6,265 nucleotides of DNA, taken from positions 1 through 6,265 of the forward strand of contig CAMWQY010000162.1 of NCBI GenBank assembly GCA_947176355.1. The letters run 5' to 3'. Under the pieces are notes generated by a model. It had not been told where the DNA came from. It did not search any database and saw only the letters and a list, made by a program, of their open reading frames with translations. Numbering within the stretch: the first letter of the stretch is position 1; every line of letters begins with the position of its first letter. Shown in pieces: positions 1-5,433 of the stretch. A program made the position numbers and the translations under genes. This DNA is from an uncultured Porphyromonadaceae bacterium. Its GTDB lineage: Bacteria > Bacteroidota > Bacteroidia > Bacteroidales > Muribaculaceae.

Positions 1-35
1 AGTTCGGTACCGTCTGAGAATTTTATTGTCTTCAT
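1..35 (-). CDS. Aldo/keto reductase-like protein, 5' end only (partial)
   Basis: The complementary strand from the ATG at 35-33 reads MKTIKFSDGTEL and runs off the window. I recognise this as similar to the common N-terminus of bacterial aldo/keto reductases, where a short beta hairpin ends in a D-G-x motif before the P-x-x-G-x-G-T-W segment; those later residues lie outside the window, so the call rests on about 12 residues. If correct, the protein is a cytosolic NADPH-dependent carbonyl reductase. It is transcribed away from the AraC regulator that starts at 254, a common arrangement for a regulator and its target gene. No strict TAnnTTTG box was seen upstream of it. Any other small protein beginning with a beta strand remains possible. 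Confidence 0.45.
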   Translation of the reverse strand, partial: MKTIKFSDGTE

Positions 36-88
36 ATCTAATTTCTGTGTTGTTTGAAATATTAACAATCCCAGCTGACTTATCGAGA

Positions 89-192
89 TACCCTTGTTAC
101 GCATAAACTACCCCGATTACGGAAACTTGATTTCCGACTCCCATCTCGATACCTGAATTACAGTTATTATAACCCTAAATACCGGTAATAAG
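89..192. repeat. Phased TACC-N4-TTAC elements, candidate operator
   Basis: Three perfect copies of TACC-N4-TTAC occur at 89-100, 109-120 and 150-161. A weaker fourth (TACCGGTAATAA) lies at 180-191. Start-to-start distances are 20, 41 and 30 bp, close to whole multiples of the DNA helical repeat. The array lies between the divergent genes and ends just before the -33 box of the regulator's promoter at 201. AraC-family monomers contact two adjacent major grooves with their two helix-turn-helix motifs, so a bipartite element repeated on one helix face fits autoregulation plus control of the divergent gene. Which protein binds is inference. Confidence 0.55.
120..136. repeat. Small perfect hairpin inside the operator region
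   Basis: CGGAAA at 120-125 and TTTCCG at 131-136 form a 6-bp perfect inverted repeat around a 5-base loop. It is nested inside a wider 8-bp inverted repeat, ATCGAGAT (82-89) and ATCTCGAT (143-150). Both arms of the wider repeat run directly into a TACC element. No T-tract follows, so a terminator is unlikely; a DNA-level role in regulator binding is possible. Confidence 0.3.
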
Positions 193-200
193 ATTCACTC

Positions 201-231
201 TTTGCCATCTCAAAAAAAACAGCTATATTTG
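201..231 (+). promoter_or_regulatory. Bacteroides-type promoter for the AraC regulator
   Basis: TTTG at 201-204, a 19-bp spacer and TATATTTG at 224-231 match the Bacteroidota primary sigma consensus (TTTG at -33, TAnnTTTG at -7). Transcription should start near 237, leaving a leader of about 17 nt before the ATG at 254. Confidence 0.75.
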
Positions 232-253
232 TAATCTAAAAATTTAGAAGAAT

Positions 254-1153
254 ATGGAAGTATTTGATGCGGATACTATAGAAAATTTCAATAGGTTTTT
301 CGGATTTGAGACGCGGCACCCGTTGGTGGCTGTTGTTAATTTCAATTCTGAGAATAACCATAAGATACATCATATCATGAGATATGGTTTCTATGCTCTT
401 TTTCTCAAGAAGACCACCGGCTGCACTATAAACTATGGCAAGACAAAATATGATTTTGACGGAAACACCGTAATCAGTTTTGCCCCCGGACAGACGGTTG
501 AGATTGAACGTACTGATGAAGGGATCATCCCTGAGGCCGTAGGATTACTGTTTAGTCCGGAATTGCTTGCAAGAACTTCCCTCGAAAAGGGGATATTCAG
601 CTACAATTTCTTCACATACGCTTCCAACGAGGCTCTTATATTATCGGAAGAGGAATGTGCGACCATTACCCGATATATGGAGGAGATTCAGAGAGAGCTG
701 CAACATCCCATAGATAAATTCTCAAAGGCCCTGATCGTTTCAAACATAGAGATCCTGCTCAACTATTGTTTGAGATATTATGAAAGACAATTCATAACAC
801 GCGAAGAGATAAATATCTCCGTAATAAGCCGGTTTGAGAAATTTCTTGACGACTATATCAATAATGGTCATGCTGAAAAACAAGGCACCCCTACCGTGAA
901 ATATTTCGCTGAGAAAATATGTCTGTCACCTAACTATTTCGGTGATCTTGTAAAAGCCGAGACAGGCAAAACAGCACAGGAATATATCCAGTTGAAAATG
1001 GCATCAAAGGCTAAGCAACTTTTATTATCCCCTGAGTTGACAACAAAAAGCATTTCCGCACTGCTTGGTTTTCAGCATACGCAGCATTTTCTACGCTTCT
1101 TTAAGAAGCAGGTCGGTGTCACCCCCCGCGAGTTCAGACTACAGGCAAATTAA
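254..1153 (+). CDS. AraC-family transcriptional regulator
   Basis: A 299-residue cytosolic DNA-binding protein of usual AraC-family length. The N-terminal half (about 20-130, with YGFYALFLKK at 44-53 and SFAPGQ at 75-80) looks like the cupin-type sensor domain found in Bacteroidota AraC regulators; the ligand cannot be told. The C-terminal domain has two helix-turn-helix units. The first spans about 213-238 (TVKYFAEKICLSPNYFGDLV), and the second about 262-296, containing SISALLGF and the signature stretch F-x-R-x-F-K-K-x-x-G-V-T-P-R-E-F-R. The start at 254 lies 17 nt after the predicted transcription start and has no strong Shine-Dalgarno sequence, which is normal in this phylum. The gene diverges from a likely aldo/keto reductase gene across a region with repeated TACC-N4-TTAC sites, so autoregulation and control of that neighbour are the likely roles. 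Its stop codon is 5 bp from that of the convergent DUF4405 gene. Confidence 0.93.
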   Translation: MEVFDADTIENFNRFFGFETRHPLVAVVNFNSENNHKIHHIMRYGFYALFLKKTTGCTINYGKTKYDFDGNTVISFAPGQTVEIERTDEGIIPEAVGLLFSPELLARTSLEKGIFSYNFFTYASNEALILSEEECATITRYMEEIQRELQHPIDKFSKALIVSNIEILLNYCLRYYERQFITREEINISVISRFEKFLDDYINNGHAEKQGTPTVKYFAEKICLSPNYFGDLVKAETGKTAQEYIQLKMASKAKQLLLSPELTTKSISALLGFQHTQHFLRFFKKQVGVTPREFRLQAN

Positions 1154-1158
1154 TAGGC

Positions 1159-1599
1159 TCATTTCGACGAAAGGATCCTTTTATTTCTTCCGCTTTTGTA
1201 GAATTTCTTCCTTTTCCACATGTGTCCAATACACATGATAATCATCAGAAAGCCGATCTTTCCATGAATACCACCGACAGGAGAATGGCTGAAAGTCATA
1301 ATCCAATGAATACAGGCAATTATCCCTGTTATCAGCGTTGCCAACGACACCCACCATAGCACGCGTGTAAACTGGTTTTTAAGTTTACTGAATCTTTCGA
1401 ACCAGTTACTTTTTCCGAAATGCAGGAATATATGCCAGGCCACAGAAATGAAGAAAAGAATCCCTACGGCAATATGAATCCAGACAGCAGCCGGTCCGCT
1501 GCTGTTGGTGACCTCGAGATAAATGCCGGATGTGAATATTCCGACAGTCATAAGAAGCAGGCTCCAATCGCACGTCTTTAGTTTAGCAATCTTGTTCAT
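1159..1599 (-). CDS. DUF4405-type four-helix membrane protein, possible b-type cytochrome
   Basis: A 146-residue inner-membrane protein with four predicted helices at about 13-30, 38-60, 79-101 and 111-128 and a basic C-terminal tail (KRKK, RNKR). The overall pattern fits the DUF4405 family, which is annotated as related to membrane cytochrome b proteins. Helix 2 has His42 and His56 (IH...WH) and helix 4 has His112 and His126 (IHGKIG...GH). Both pairs are 14 residues apart, as in the bis-heme four-helix bundle of cytochrome b, so the protein may bind two hemes between these helices and pass electrons across the membrane. H60, H98 and H105 are further histidines. Function and partner are unknown; no quinol or flavin domain is fused or adjacent. 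It has its own consensus promoter and converges on the AraC gene. Family assignment is good, heme binding is inferred. Confidence 0.85.
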   Translation of the reverse strand: MNKIAKLKTCDWSLLLMTVGIFTSGIYLEVTNSSGPAAVWIHIAVGILFFISVAWHIFLHFGKSNWFERFSKLKNQFTRVLWWVSLATLITGIIACIHWIMTFSHSPVGGIHGKIGFLMIIMCIGHMWKRKKFYKSGRNKRILSSK

Positions 1600-1627
1600 A
1601 ATTTGTCATAGTTGAATTGTTTGAATA

Positions 1628-1658
1628 CAAAATTACTAAAAAAGATGAGACCTACAAA
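1628..1658 (-). promoter_or_regulatory. Bacteroides-type promoter for the DUF4405 gene
   Basis: On the complementary strand TTTG (1658-1655), a 19-bp spacer and TAATTTTG (1635-1628) match the phylum consensus exactly. The start would fall near 1621-1623, giving a leader of about 22-24 nt before the ATG at 1599. Confidence 0.75.
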
Positions 1659-1853
1659 AAAAGATTATCCACTTTTATTACCAAATAGCATTCTGAATTG
1701 AGTTTGAAATATAAATTATTTTATTGATCCTTTGGAATTGAACTGGCGGAAGGACTCAATCAAGGTCGCGCGCAAATAAAAATACTTGTGTGCCAAATGG
1801 CTCATTTTATTGTGCTCTATGGTCCGAGATTATAAAATTCGGTGAAATTTTAT
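1659..1853. other. Divergent intergenic region without a recognised gene
   Basis: This lies within the 299-bp space between the leftward DUF4405 gene and the rightward YczE-like gene. I see no convincing small gene or RNA here. A short palindrome, CCGA (1824-1827) and TCGG (1839-1842) around an AT-rich centre, lies where the -33 element of the downstream gene would be expected, and might be an operator, but four paired bases are weak evidence. Confidence 0.35.
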
Positions 1854-1861
1854 TAATTTTG
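1854..1861 (+). promoter_or_regulatory. -7 box for the YczE-like gene, weak -33
   Basis: TAATTTTG at 1854-1861 matches the TAnnTTTG consensus and lies 37 bp before the ATG at 1899. At the expected -33 position (about 1831-1834) the sequence is TATA rather than TTTG, so basal expression may be low or dependent on an activator. Confidence 0.45.
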
Positions 1862-1898
1862 TATCCGATTTAGAGTTTCTATAAAGATACAGGTAAAA

Positions 1899-2645
1899 AT
1901 GAAAATTACGAAGGATCAGATCATCGGATTCATCTGGCAGCACGTGCTGCTGCTTTTTTCAATGTTTTTCATGACCTTAGGTGTCGCGCTATGCGTCAGG
2001 TCTAATCTCGGCAGCGGTGTCATTTCATCCATCCCGATGTCGTTCACTCTTGCCGGAGAGGCAGGGATAACCCCAGGATGGACGATCGGCGGCTACACCA
2101 ACATAATGAACGTGATTCTCGTCATGGCTCAGATCCTCATCCTGAGGCGCAGGTTCGAGCCGATACAGCTGTTTCAGCTCCTCGTAGGATTCGTATTCGG
2201 ATGTTTCCTCGACATAAACATGTGGCTTACCTCTTATCTCCCCTACGACACACTCGTATGTCAGATTATAGCGCAGTTGATGGGAGCCACTATTCTGGGT
2301 TGCGCGGTAGCCGCCGAGATCCGTTGCGGCTCGGTGACAATGCCGGGAGAAGGAATACAGGTGGCCATCGCGTGTGTGACTGGCAAACCATTTCCTATCG
2401 TAAAGATAATGGTTGATACCACCCTTGTAGTTTTGGCTGTCATTTCCGGTTTCTGCTTTTTCGGATCCTGGCCTTGGACTGTAGTAGGTCCAGGCACGCT
2501 TTTCGCCATGTTCTACGTAGGATATGTCGTAAAGCTTGTCAATCCCCATCTCGGATGGTTTGACCGCCTGCTCGCCTATCGCCCCGGATTCCGCCGATAC
2601 ATCTACGGCCTCGCCCGCTTCATTTACCCCAAAAAGGAAGGATAA
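1899..2645 (+). CDS. YczE/DUF6198-like integral membrane protein
   Basis: A 248-residue protein with about six predicted membrane helices (roughly 12-33, 64-83, 91-110, 118-139, 168-187 and 193-214) and a basic C-terminal tail. It resembles the YczE/YyaS/YitT group, annotated DUF6198 in many genomes. Supporting features are the polar segment after helix 1 (VRSNLGSG, 33-40, followed by SSIPMS), the motif VTMPGEG at 146-152 after helix 4, Lys169 and Asp173 at the start of helix 5, and VGPGT at 196-200 before helix 6. The family's substrate is not known to me; transport or efflux is a guess. Its codons are much richer in G and C than those of the Abi gene in this window. It stands alone: the upstream neighbour is divergent, and the downstream gene is 242 bp away with candidate promoters of its own. 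No clear terminator was found after the stop. Confidence 0.8.
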   Translation: MKITKDQIIGFIWQHVLLLFSMFFMTLGVALCVRSNLGSGVISSIPMSFTLAGEAGITPGWTIGGYTNIMNVILVMAQILILRRRFEPIQLFQLLVGFVFGCFLDINMWLTSYLPYDTLVCQIIAQLMGATILGCAVAAEIRCGSVTMPGEGIQVAIACVTGKPFPIVKIMVDTTLVVLAVISGFCFFGSWPWTVVGPGTLFAMFYVGYVVKLVNPHLGWFDRLLAYRPGFRRYIYGLARFIYPKKEG

Positions 2646-2723
2646 TTACATGTTGTGGGGAAGAGAATCCAAGCCGGTTCGCCACTTCCTTGATCGACAA
2701 TGAGGAATAAATCTTTTATAAAT

Positions 2724-2755
2724 TTTGGTAGTCCCGATATTTTTATGTATTTTTG
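2724..2755 (+). promoter_or_regulatory. Distal candidate promoter upstream of the thioredoxin-like gene
   Basis: TTTG at 2724-2727, a 20-bp spacer and TATTTTTG at 2748-2755 fit the Bacteroidota consensus. The start would fall near 2761, leaving a leader of about 125 nt before the ATG at 2888. The CGCAAAG repeat begins a few bases after the predicted start, so the promoter may belong to the repeat unit rather than to the gene. Confidence 0.5.
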
Positions 2756-2767
2756 TGCTTCTAGAAA

Positions 2768-2825
2768 TCTCACGCAAAGAACGCAAAGGCGCAGAGCTTC
2801 AGTACATAGCGCATTACCTGCGCTA
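2768..2825. repeat. CGCAAAG-type short repeat with adjoining hairpin
   Basis: ACGCAAAG (2772-2779), ACGCAAAG (2781-2788) and the variant GCGCAGAG (2789-2796) stand in tandem with a period of 8-9 bases. From memory, blocks of the type CTCACGCAAAG(A)CGCAAAG recur between genes in many Bacteroidota and some other phyla; I cannot verify this here. A hairpin follows: TAGCGC (2807-2812) and GCGCTA (2820-2825) around a 7-base loop. Function unknown; a transcribed leader structure or a dispersed repeat family are both possible. Confidence 0.55.
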
Positions 2826-2865
2826 AGTGATTGCGAATCAATATGCAAATACAAGCGTGACTTAA

Positions 2866-2873
2866 TAACTTTG
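2866..2873 (+). promoter_or_regulatory. Proximal -7 box before the thioredoxin-like gene
   Basis: TAACTTTG at 2866-2873 matches TAnnTTTG, but no TTTG is present at the expected -33 position (ATGC at 2843-2846). Transcription from here would start about 8 nt before the ATG. It is a weaker candidate than the distal promoter. Confidence 0.35.
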
Positions 2874-2887
2874 TAATTTGACCACAA

Positions 2888-3934
2888 ATGAGGACATATC
2901 TATTTAGATTAGTGTCGGCAGTAGTCGTATTGCTCGCGTCCATATCATACACCTGCCGAGCTGAAAACTATACAACACTTAACCTTCCAAGAGTAGGCGA
3001 CGGGCAAATAGTGTATCTCATAAATGTAGACAACGAGGCCGTTATTGACTCTCTCCCTGCTATTAATGAAACTGTAGTATTCAGAAGCGACAAGTATAAG
3101 CCAAGCTATGTGAAAGTGATGTCAAATAATGACGACTATGGAAATTTCTTATTAAACGACAGCCCGATAACTCTTGATGTCACCCTGGAGGACTTTAATG
3201 GAGGAGTTCTGAAGAGATGGATTGCTCAAGGCGGCTTTAACGATAACCTTAATGATTTTGCTAAACAATATTCAGAGCTTTACAAAGCCTTCCAGAACGC
3301 TGCAAATGATCAAGTCCGAGACTCACTACAGAATACAATGCAGACATTGCTTCTCGATAATATGGAAAGAAATGTCGACAATATATTAGGTTATAGATTT
3401 TTTCTAATGTTAGCATCGAAATTGTCGCTTGACAGCATAGAAAATCTGGTCGACCGATATCCAGCCCTGAAGAACTATGAAAAAGTCAATGCCACTCTTG
3501 CAGAGAAGCGTATTCTTGAGGATGTACAGCCTGGCCACAGATTCAAAGATTTTACCGTATCATACGAGGGTATGGAGCATAGACTGAGCGATGTCGTCGG
3601 TAAGGGAGACTACGTACTTGTAGATTTTTGGGCATTCTGGTGCGGTCCATGCCGGGAAGAGATGCCTTATATCAAGGAAGTCTACAATCAATTCAAGGAC
3701 CATAATTTCAAAGTGATCGGTATCACAATTTCTGATAATCCGGAGATGGACATAGAAGCTGCGGAAAAACTTGAACTTCCTTGGGAGATATGGGTCAACG
3801 GATTTGATGCAAGCAAGGAATACTTTATCACTTCGATACCCCATTTGATACTTTTCAGTCCAGACGGCACAATACTTGAGCGTGGCATCCGGGGAGATGA
3901 CCTTCTGACCGCTGTAGCCAAGTATTTTGATTAA
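2888..3934 (+). CDS. Exported TlpA-like thiol-disulfide oxidoreductase, DUF4369-like N-terminus
   Basis: A 348-residue protein with a Sec signal peptide (residues 1 to about 25, cleavage probably after CRA before EN), which also supports the start codon; there is no clear lipobox, so it is likely a soluble or loosely held periplasmic protein. Residues 27-110 (GQIVYLINVDNEAVIDSLP and following beta strands) resemble the DUF4369 domain common in Bacteroidota thioredoxin-like proteins. A helical linker spans about 117-210. The C-terminal thioredoxin fold (about 214-348) has VDFWAFWCGPCREEMP with catalytic Cys252 and Cys255 and the cis-proline Pro318 in SIPHL. Both cysteines are present, so it should be redox active, as a reductase or oxidase of exported protein disulfides or of cytochrome maturation partners. 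It is a single gene, convergent with the lipoprotein gene (stops separated by 30 bp). Exact substrate unknown. Confidence 0.9.
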   Translation: MRTYLFRLVSAVVVLLASISYTCRAENYTTLNLPRVGDGQIVYLINVDNEAVIDSLPAINETVVFRSDKYKPSYVKVMSNNDDYGNFLLNDSPITLDVTLEDFNGGVLKRWIAQGGFNDNLNDFAKQYSELYKAFQNAANDQVRDSLQNTMQTLLLDNMERNVDNILGYRFFLMLASKLSLDSIENLVDRYPALKNYEKVNATLAEKRILEDVQPGHRFKDFTVSYEGMEHRLSDVVGKGDYVLVDFWAFWCGPCREEMPYIKEVYNQFKDHNFKVIGITISDNPEMDIEAAEKLELPWEIWVNGFDASKEYFITSIPHLILFSPDGTILERGIRGDDLLTAVAKYFD

Positions 3935-3964
3935 AGACGCATATCATGTAGGAAGTGGGAAAAA

Positions 3965-4372
3965 CTAATTCAATGAGTCGAAGATCTCGAGAATCAGTTT
4001 TCTGTCATTGCTGTTTATTGTGAAGGTCCCGCTTTCTATACGGCAATGGACTGTCGGAGCCATTATTACAGAGTCCTTGAATACGAAACCTATCCGTTTT
4101 CCGATTCGGCTTTCTGTGGCATCAGCCCATTTTTGAATCTTATCGTCTTTCAGTTTTCCTGTTATGACAATCATATCGGGATAATATGTACTGTCAAGAA
4201 CGCATATTTCAAAATCTTTCGTAGTCGCAATCGCTTTGCCTTCAATCATATTCTCAGGTATGTCAGCCACCGGATACCATCCATTCGCATGATGCGCCGA
4301 CGAGCAGCTACTGACTTCAATTATGATAGATAGAACAAGCAAGAATATTATTTCTTTCAGCAATTTTTTCAT
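3965..4372 (-). CDS. Lipoprotein with SecD P1-head-like domain
   Basis: I chose the ATG at 4372 over the one at 4387 because it gives a standard lipoprotein signal: MKKLLKEIIFLLVLSIIIEV followed by SSC, with the lipidated cysteine at residue 23. The 135-residue protein has a short N-terminal part (WYPVADIPENMIEGKAIATTKDFE) and a C-terminal segment from about residue 66. There, DATESRIGKRIGFVF, KDSVIMAPTV and RIESGTFTI match the pattern of the SecD/SecDF P1 head subdomain (GK-x-hydrophobic strand, D-x-x-V-x-x-AP-x-V, I-x-x-G-x-x-x-I). It therefore looks like a stand-alone copy of this periplasmic domain anchored to a membrane, without SecD's transmembrane part. Its role is unknown. The gene lies 55 bp behind the Abi-family gene on the same strand, with no clear promoter between them, so co-transcription is possible. 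The start choice and domain resemblance are fairly secure. Confidence 0.7.
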   Translation of the reverse strand: MKKLLKEIIFLLVLSIIIEVSSCSSAHHANGWYPVADIPENMIEGKAIATTKDFEICVLDSTYYPDMIVITGKLKDDKIQKWADATESRIGKRIGFVFKDSVIMAPTVHCRIESGTFTINSNDRKLILEIFDSLN

Positions 4373-4427
4373 ATGAAAAAGAAGCATTTATCTCCAAAAC
4401 CATTAATTCACAAAAACATTACACGAT

Positions 4428-5327
4428 TCATAAATTAATTTTCCATAACGATTGATTCATCCAATCTTGTTGAAAGCCCATTGCATTGATATCTATTTCC
4501 GGATATTCAGCCAATAATCTGCAAATATTATACCTTAATCCACTGTTAGGATAAATAGAATCTTCTAAATAGACAAGACAACATAACTGACCATATAATT
4601 TCTCCGGCCTACGCAGAGGTGTAATAATCCATTCTCCCGGTAATTTAGTCGGAATTTTGGGAATCGTTGAGAATCGTCTGTTCCATAATCTTGCATGATG
4701 AGCACAACAATTACGAAGCACAGCGGCACACTTCATCCAGTTCTCCAAAAACAAATACGACGGTAGGTTAAAACTTCGGGAAATGACTTTCTTTATCTCA
4801 TTATCAGCAATATTACTATATAACTTTGATAGGGTACCAAATGAGGTAACCTCCATTGTTTTCCATGATGGAGGGATATTAGGAACATCATACCTATCCT
4901 TATGATCCTTTATAAAGTCTTCATGAGACCTTCCTATTTCCTCTTTTATTTTCTCCACGCAAGTTTTATGAATAGCCGGGGTTTTAAATAATGTAGAATC
5001 AAGAAACCAAAACGCATCATATTTCATAGAAAGGAAATGACTGACACGCGTTCGAAAAGCAATCTCAATACATTGAATAGATGCAAAGACTATATTACGA
5101 AGCTTTTGATCAAATGAATATAGTCTCAGCACATCTTCAAACCCTACCTTCTTCTTGGAACTAATTGATTCATTCTGCTCGAAATGTCTCCAATAACTTG
5201 CAAGCCTAAAATAACTGATGGAATATAAGCTTTCTATTGCATGGTATTCATCAGAAAAAATCATACCCTTTTCTTTCAGAAAATCAATCTGGGTATGGAA
5301 ATCTATTGGCTGTTTATCATATATCAT
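4428..5327 (-). CDS. Abi_2/AbiF-family HEPN protein, probable RNase toxin or defence effector
   Basis: A 299-residue cytosolic protein of normal length for the Abi_2 (AbiD/AbiF) family. The N-terminus has the typical arrangement: PIDFHTQIDFLKEKGMIFSD (residues 7-26), then YSISYFRLASYWRHF (35-49) and the family-like EIAFRTRVSHFLS (88-100). The C-terminal half carries W197-M-K-C and the HEPN ribonuclease motif R-x4-H, Arg205-NCCA-His210, followed by H-A-R-L-W-N-R-R-F. This family confers abortive infection by phage or acts as a toxin, with RNA as the likely target. A second R-x4-H, Arg92-TRVS-His97, is also present. The gene has its own consensus promoter and a strong hairpin in the leader. Some AbiF-like proteins work with a structured RNA encoded just upstream and have been linked to the origin of Cas13. 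Its codons are AT-rich compared with most neighbours, which suggests horizontal acquisition. Family call secure; activity inferred. Confidence 0.9.
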   Translation of the reverse strand: MIYDKQPIDFHTQIDFLKEKGMIFSDEYHAIESLYSISYFRLASYWRHFEQNESISSKKKVGFEDVLRLYSFDQKLRNIVFASIQCIEIAFRTRVSHFLSMKYDAFWFLDSTLFKTPAIHKTCVEKIKEEIGRSHEDFIKDHKDRYDVPNIPPSWKTMEVTSFGTLSKLYSNIADNEIKKVISRSFNLPSYLFLENWMKCAAVLRNCCAHHARLWNRRFSTIPKIPTKLPGEWIITPLRRPEKLYGQLCCLVYLEDSIYPNSGLRYNICRLLAEYPEIDINAMGFQQDWMNQSLWKINL

Positions 5328-5344
5328 TGTATATAAAACCGAAG

Positions 5345-5387
5345 TCCCACCGTGGTACGCATCTAAGAGAGGCGTGGTGGGAACTAT
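5345..5387 (-). ncRNA. Candidate structured leader RNA of the Abi gene
   Basis: Read leftward, UCCCACC (5382-5376) pairs perfectly with GGUGGGA (5351-5345). Inside this, ACGC (5375-5372) pairs with GCGU (5360-5357). An 11-nt loop lies at 5371-5361 and a one-sided bulge ACCAC at 5356-5352; a bulged A at 5383 allows two more pairs at the base. The predicted transcription start is at about 5386-5388, so the RNA would begin almost at the first stem base. The hairpin ends 17 nt before the Abi ATG, and the intervening sequence contains UUUU. The position and shape match a small RNA partner of an AbiF-type HEPN protein; an attenuator or translational operator is the alternative. The ends of the RNA are estimates. 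Confidence 0.6.
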
Positions 5388-5392
5388 TGTTG

Positions 5393-5423
5393 CAAAATTA
5401 GCAATTATTTTTGAATTCTCAAA
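5393..5423 (-). promoter_or_regulatory. Bacteroides-type promoter for the leader RNA and Abi gene
   Basis: On the complementary strand TTTG (5423-5420), a 19-bp spacer and TAATTTTG (5400-5393) match the phylum consensus at every specified base. The start should fall about 5-7 nt after the -7 box, at 5386-5388, directly before the hairpin. Confidence 0.8.
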
Positions 5424-5433
5424 ATATTGCGAT

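Noticed and set aside
1697..1760. Inverted repeat ATTGAGT / ACTCAAT in the 1600-1898 gap
   Set aside because: Seven bases 50 bp apart are expected by chance, and nothing else supports a structure.
2025..2549. Open frame of 174 codons on the complementary strand
   Set aside because: It lies wholly inside the YczE-like gene, its translation is rich in Tyr, His, Glu and Arg with no recognisable fold, and it reflects the G+C-rich codons of the real gene. The same applies to the open frames at 2078-2416 and 2261-2509.
2658..2689. Possible terminator hairpin after the YczE-like gene (GGAAG with CTTCC)
   Set aside because: The stem is only 5 bp with a loop over 20 bases, and no T-tract follows.
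2624..2952. Short complementary-strand frames between the YczE-like and thioredoxin-like genes
   Set aside because: They overlap the ends of both real genes and the CGCAAAG repeat, and show no signal peptide or domain.
4373..4387. Upstream ATG at 4387 as start of the lipoprotein
   Set aside because: It adds MLLFH before an otherwise canonical MKK-type lipoprotein signal, so the ATG at 4372 is preferred.
4388..4427. Promoter for the lipoprotein between it and the Abi gene
   Set aside because: Two TAATG(G/T)TTTTG-like stretches occur on the complementary strand, but neither fits TAnnTTTG with a TTTG box at the right distance.
5345..5387. Hairpin as a CRISPR repeat or one-repeat array of a Cas13-like system
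   Set aside because: Only one copy is present, no spacer-repeat alternation follows, and the adjacent protein is about 300 residues, far smaller than Cas13.
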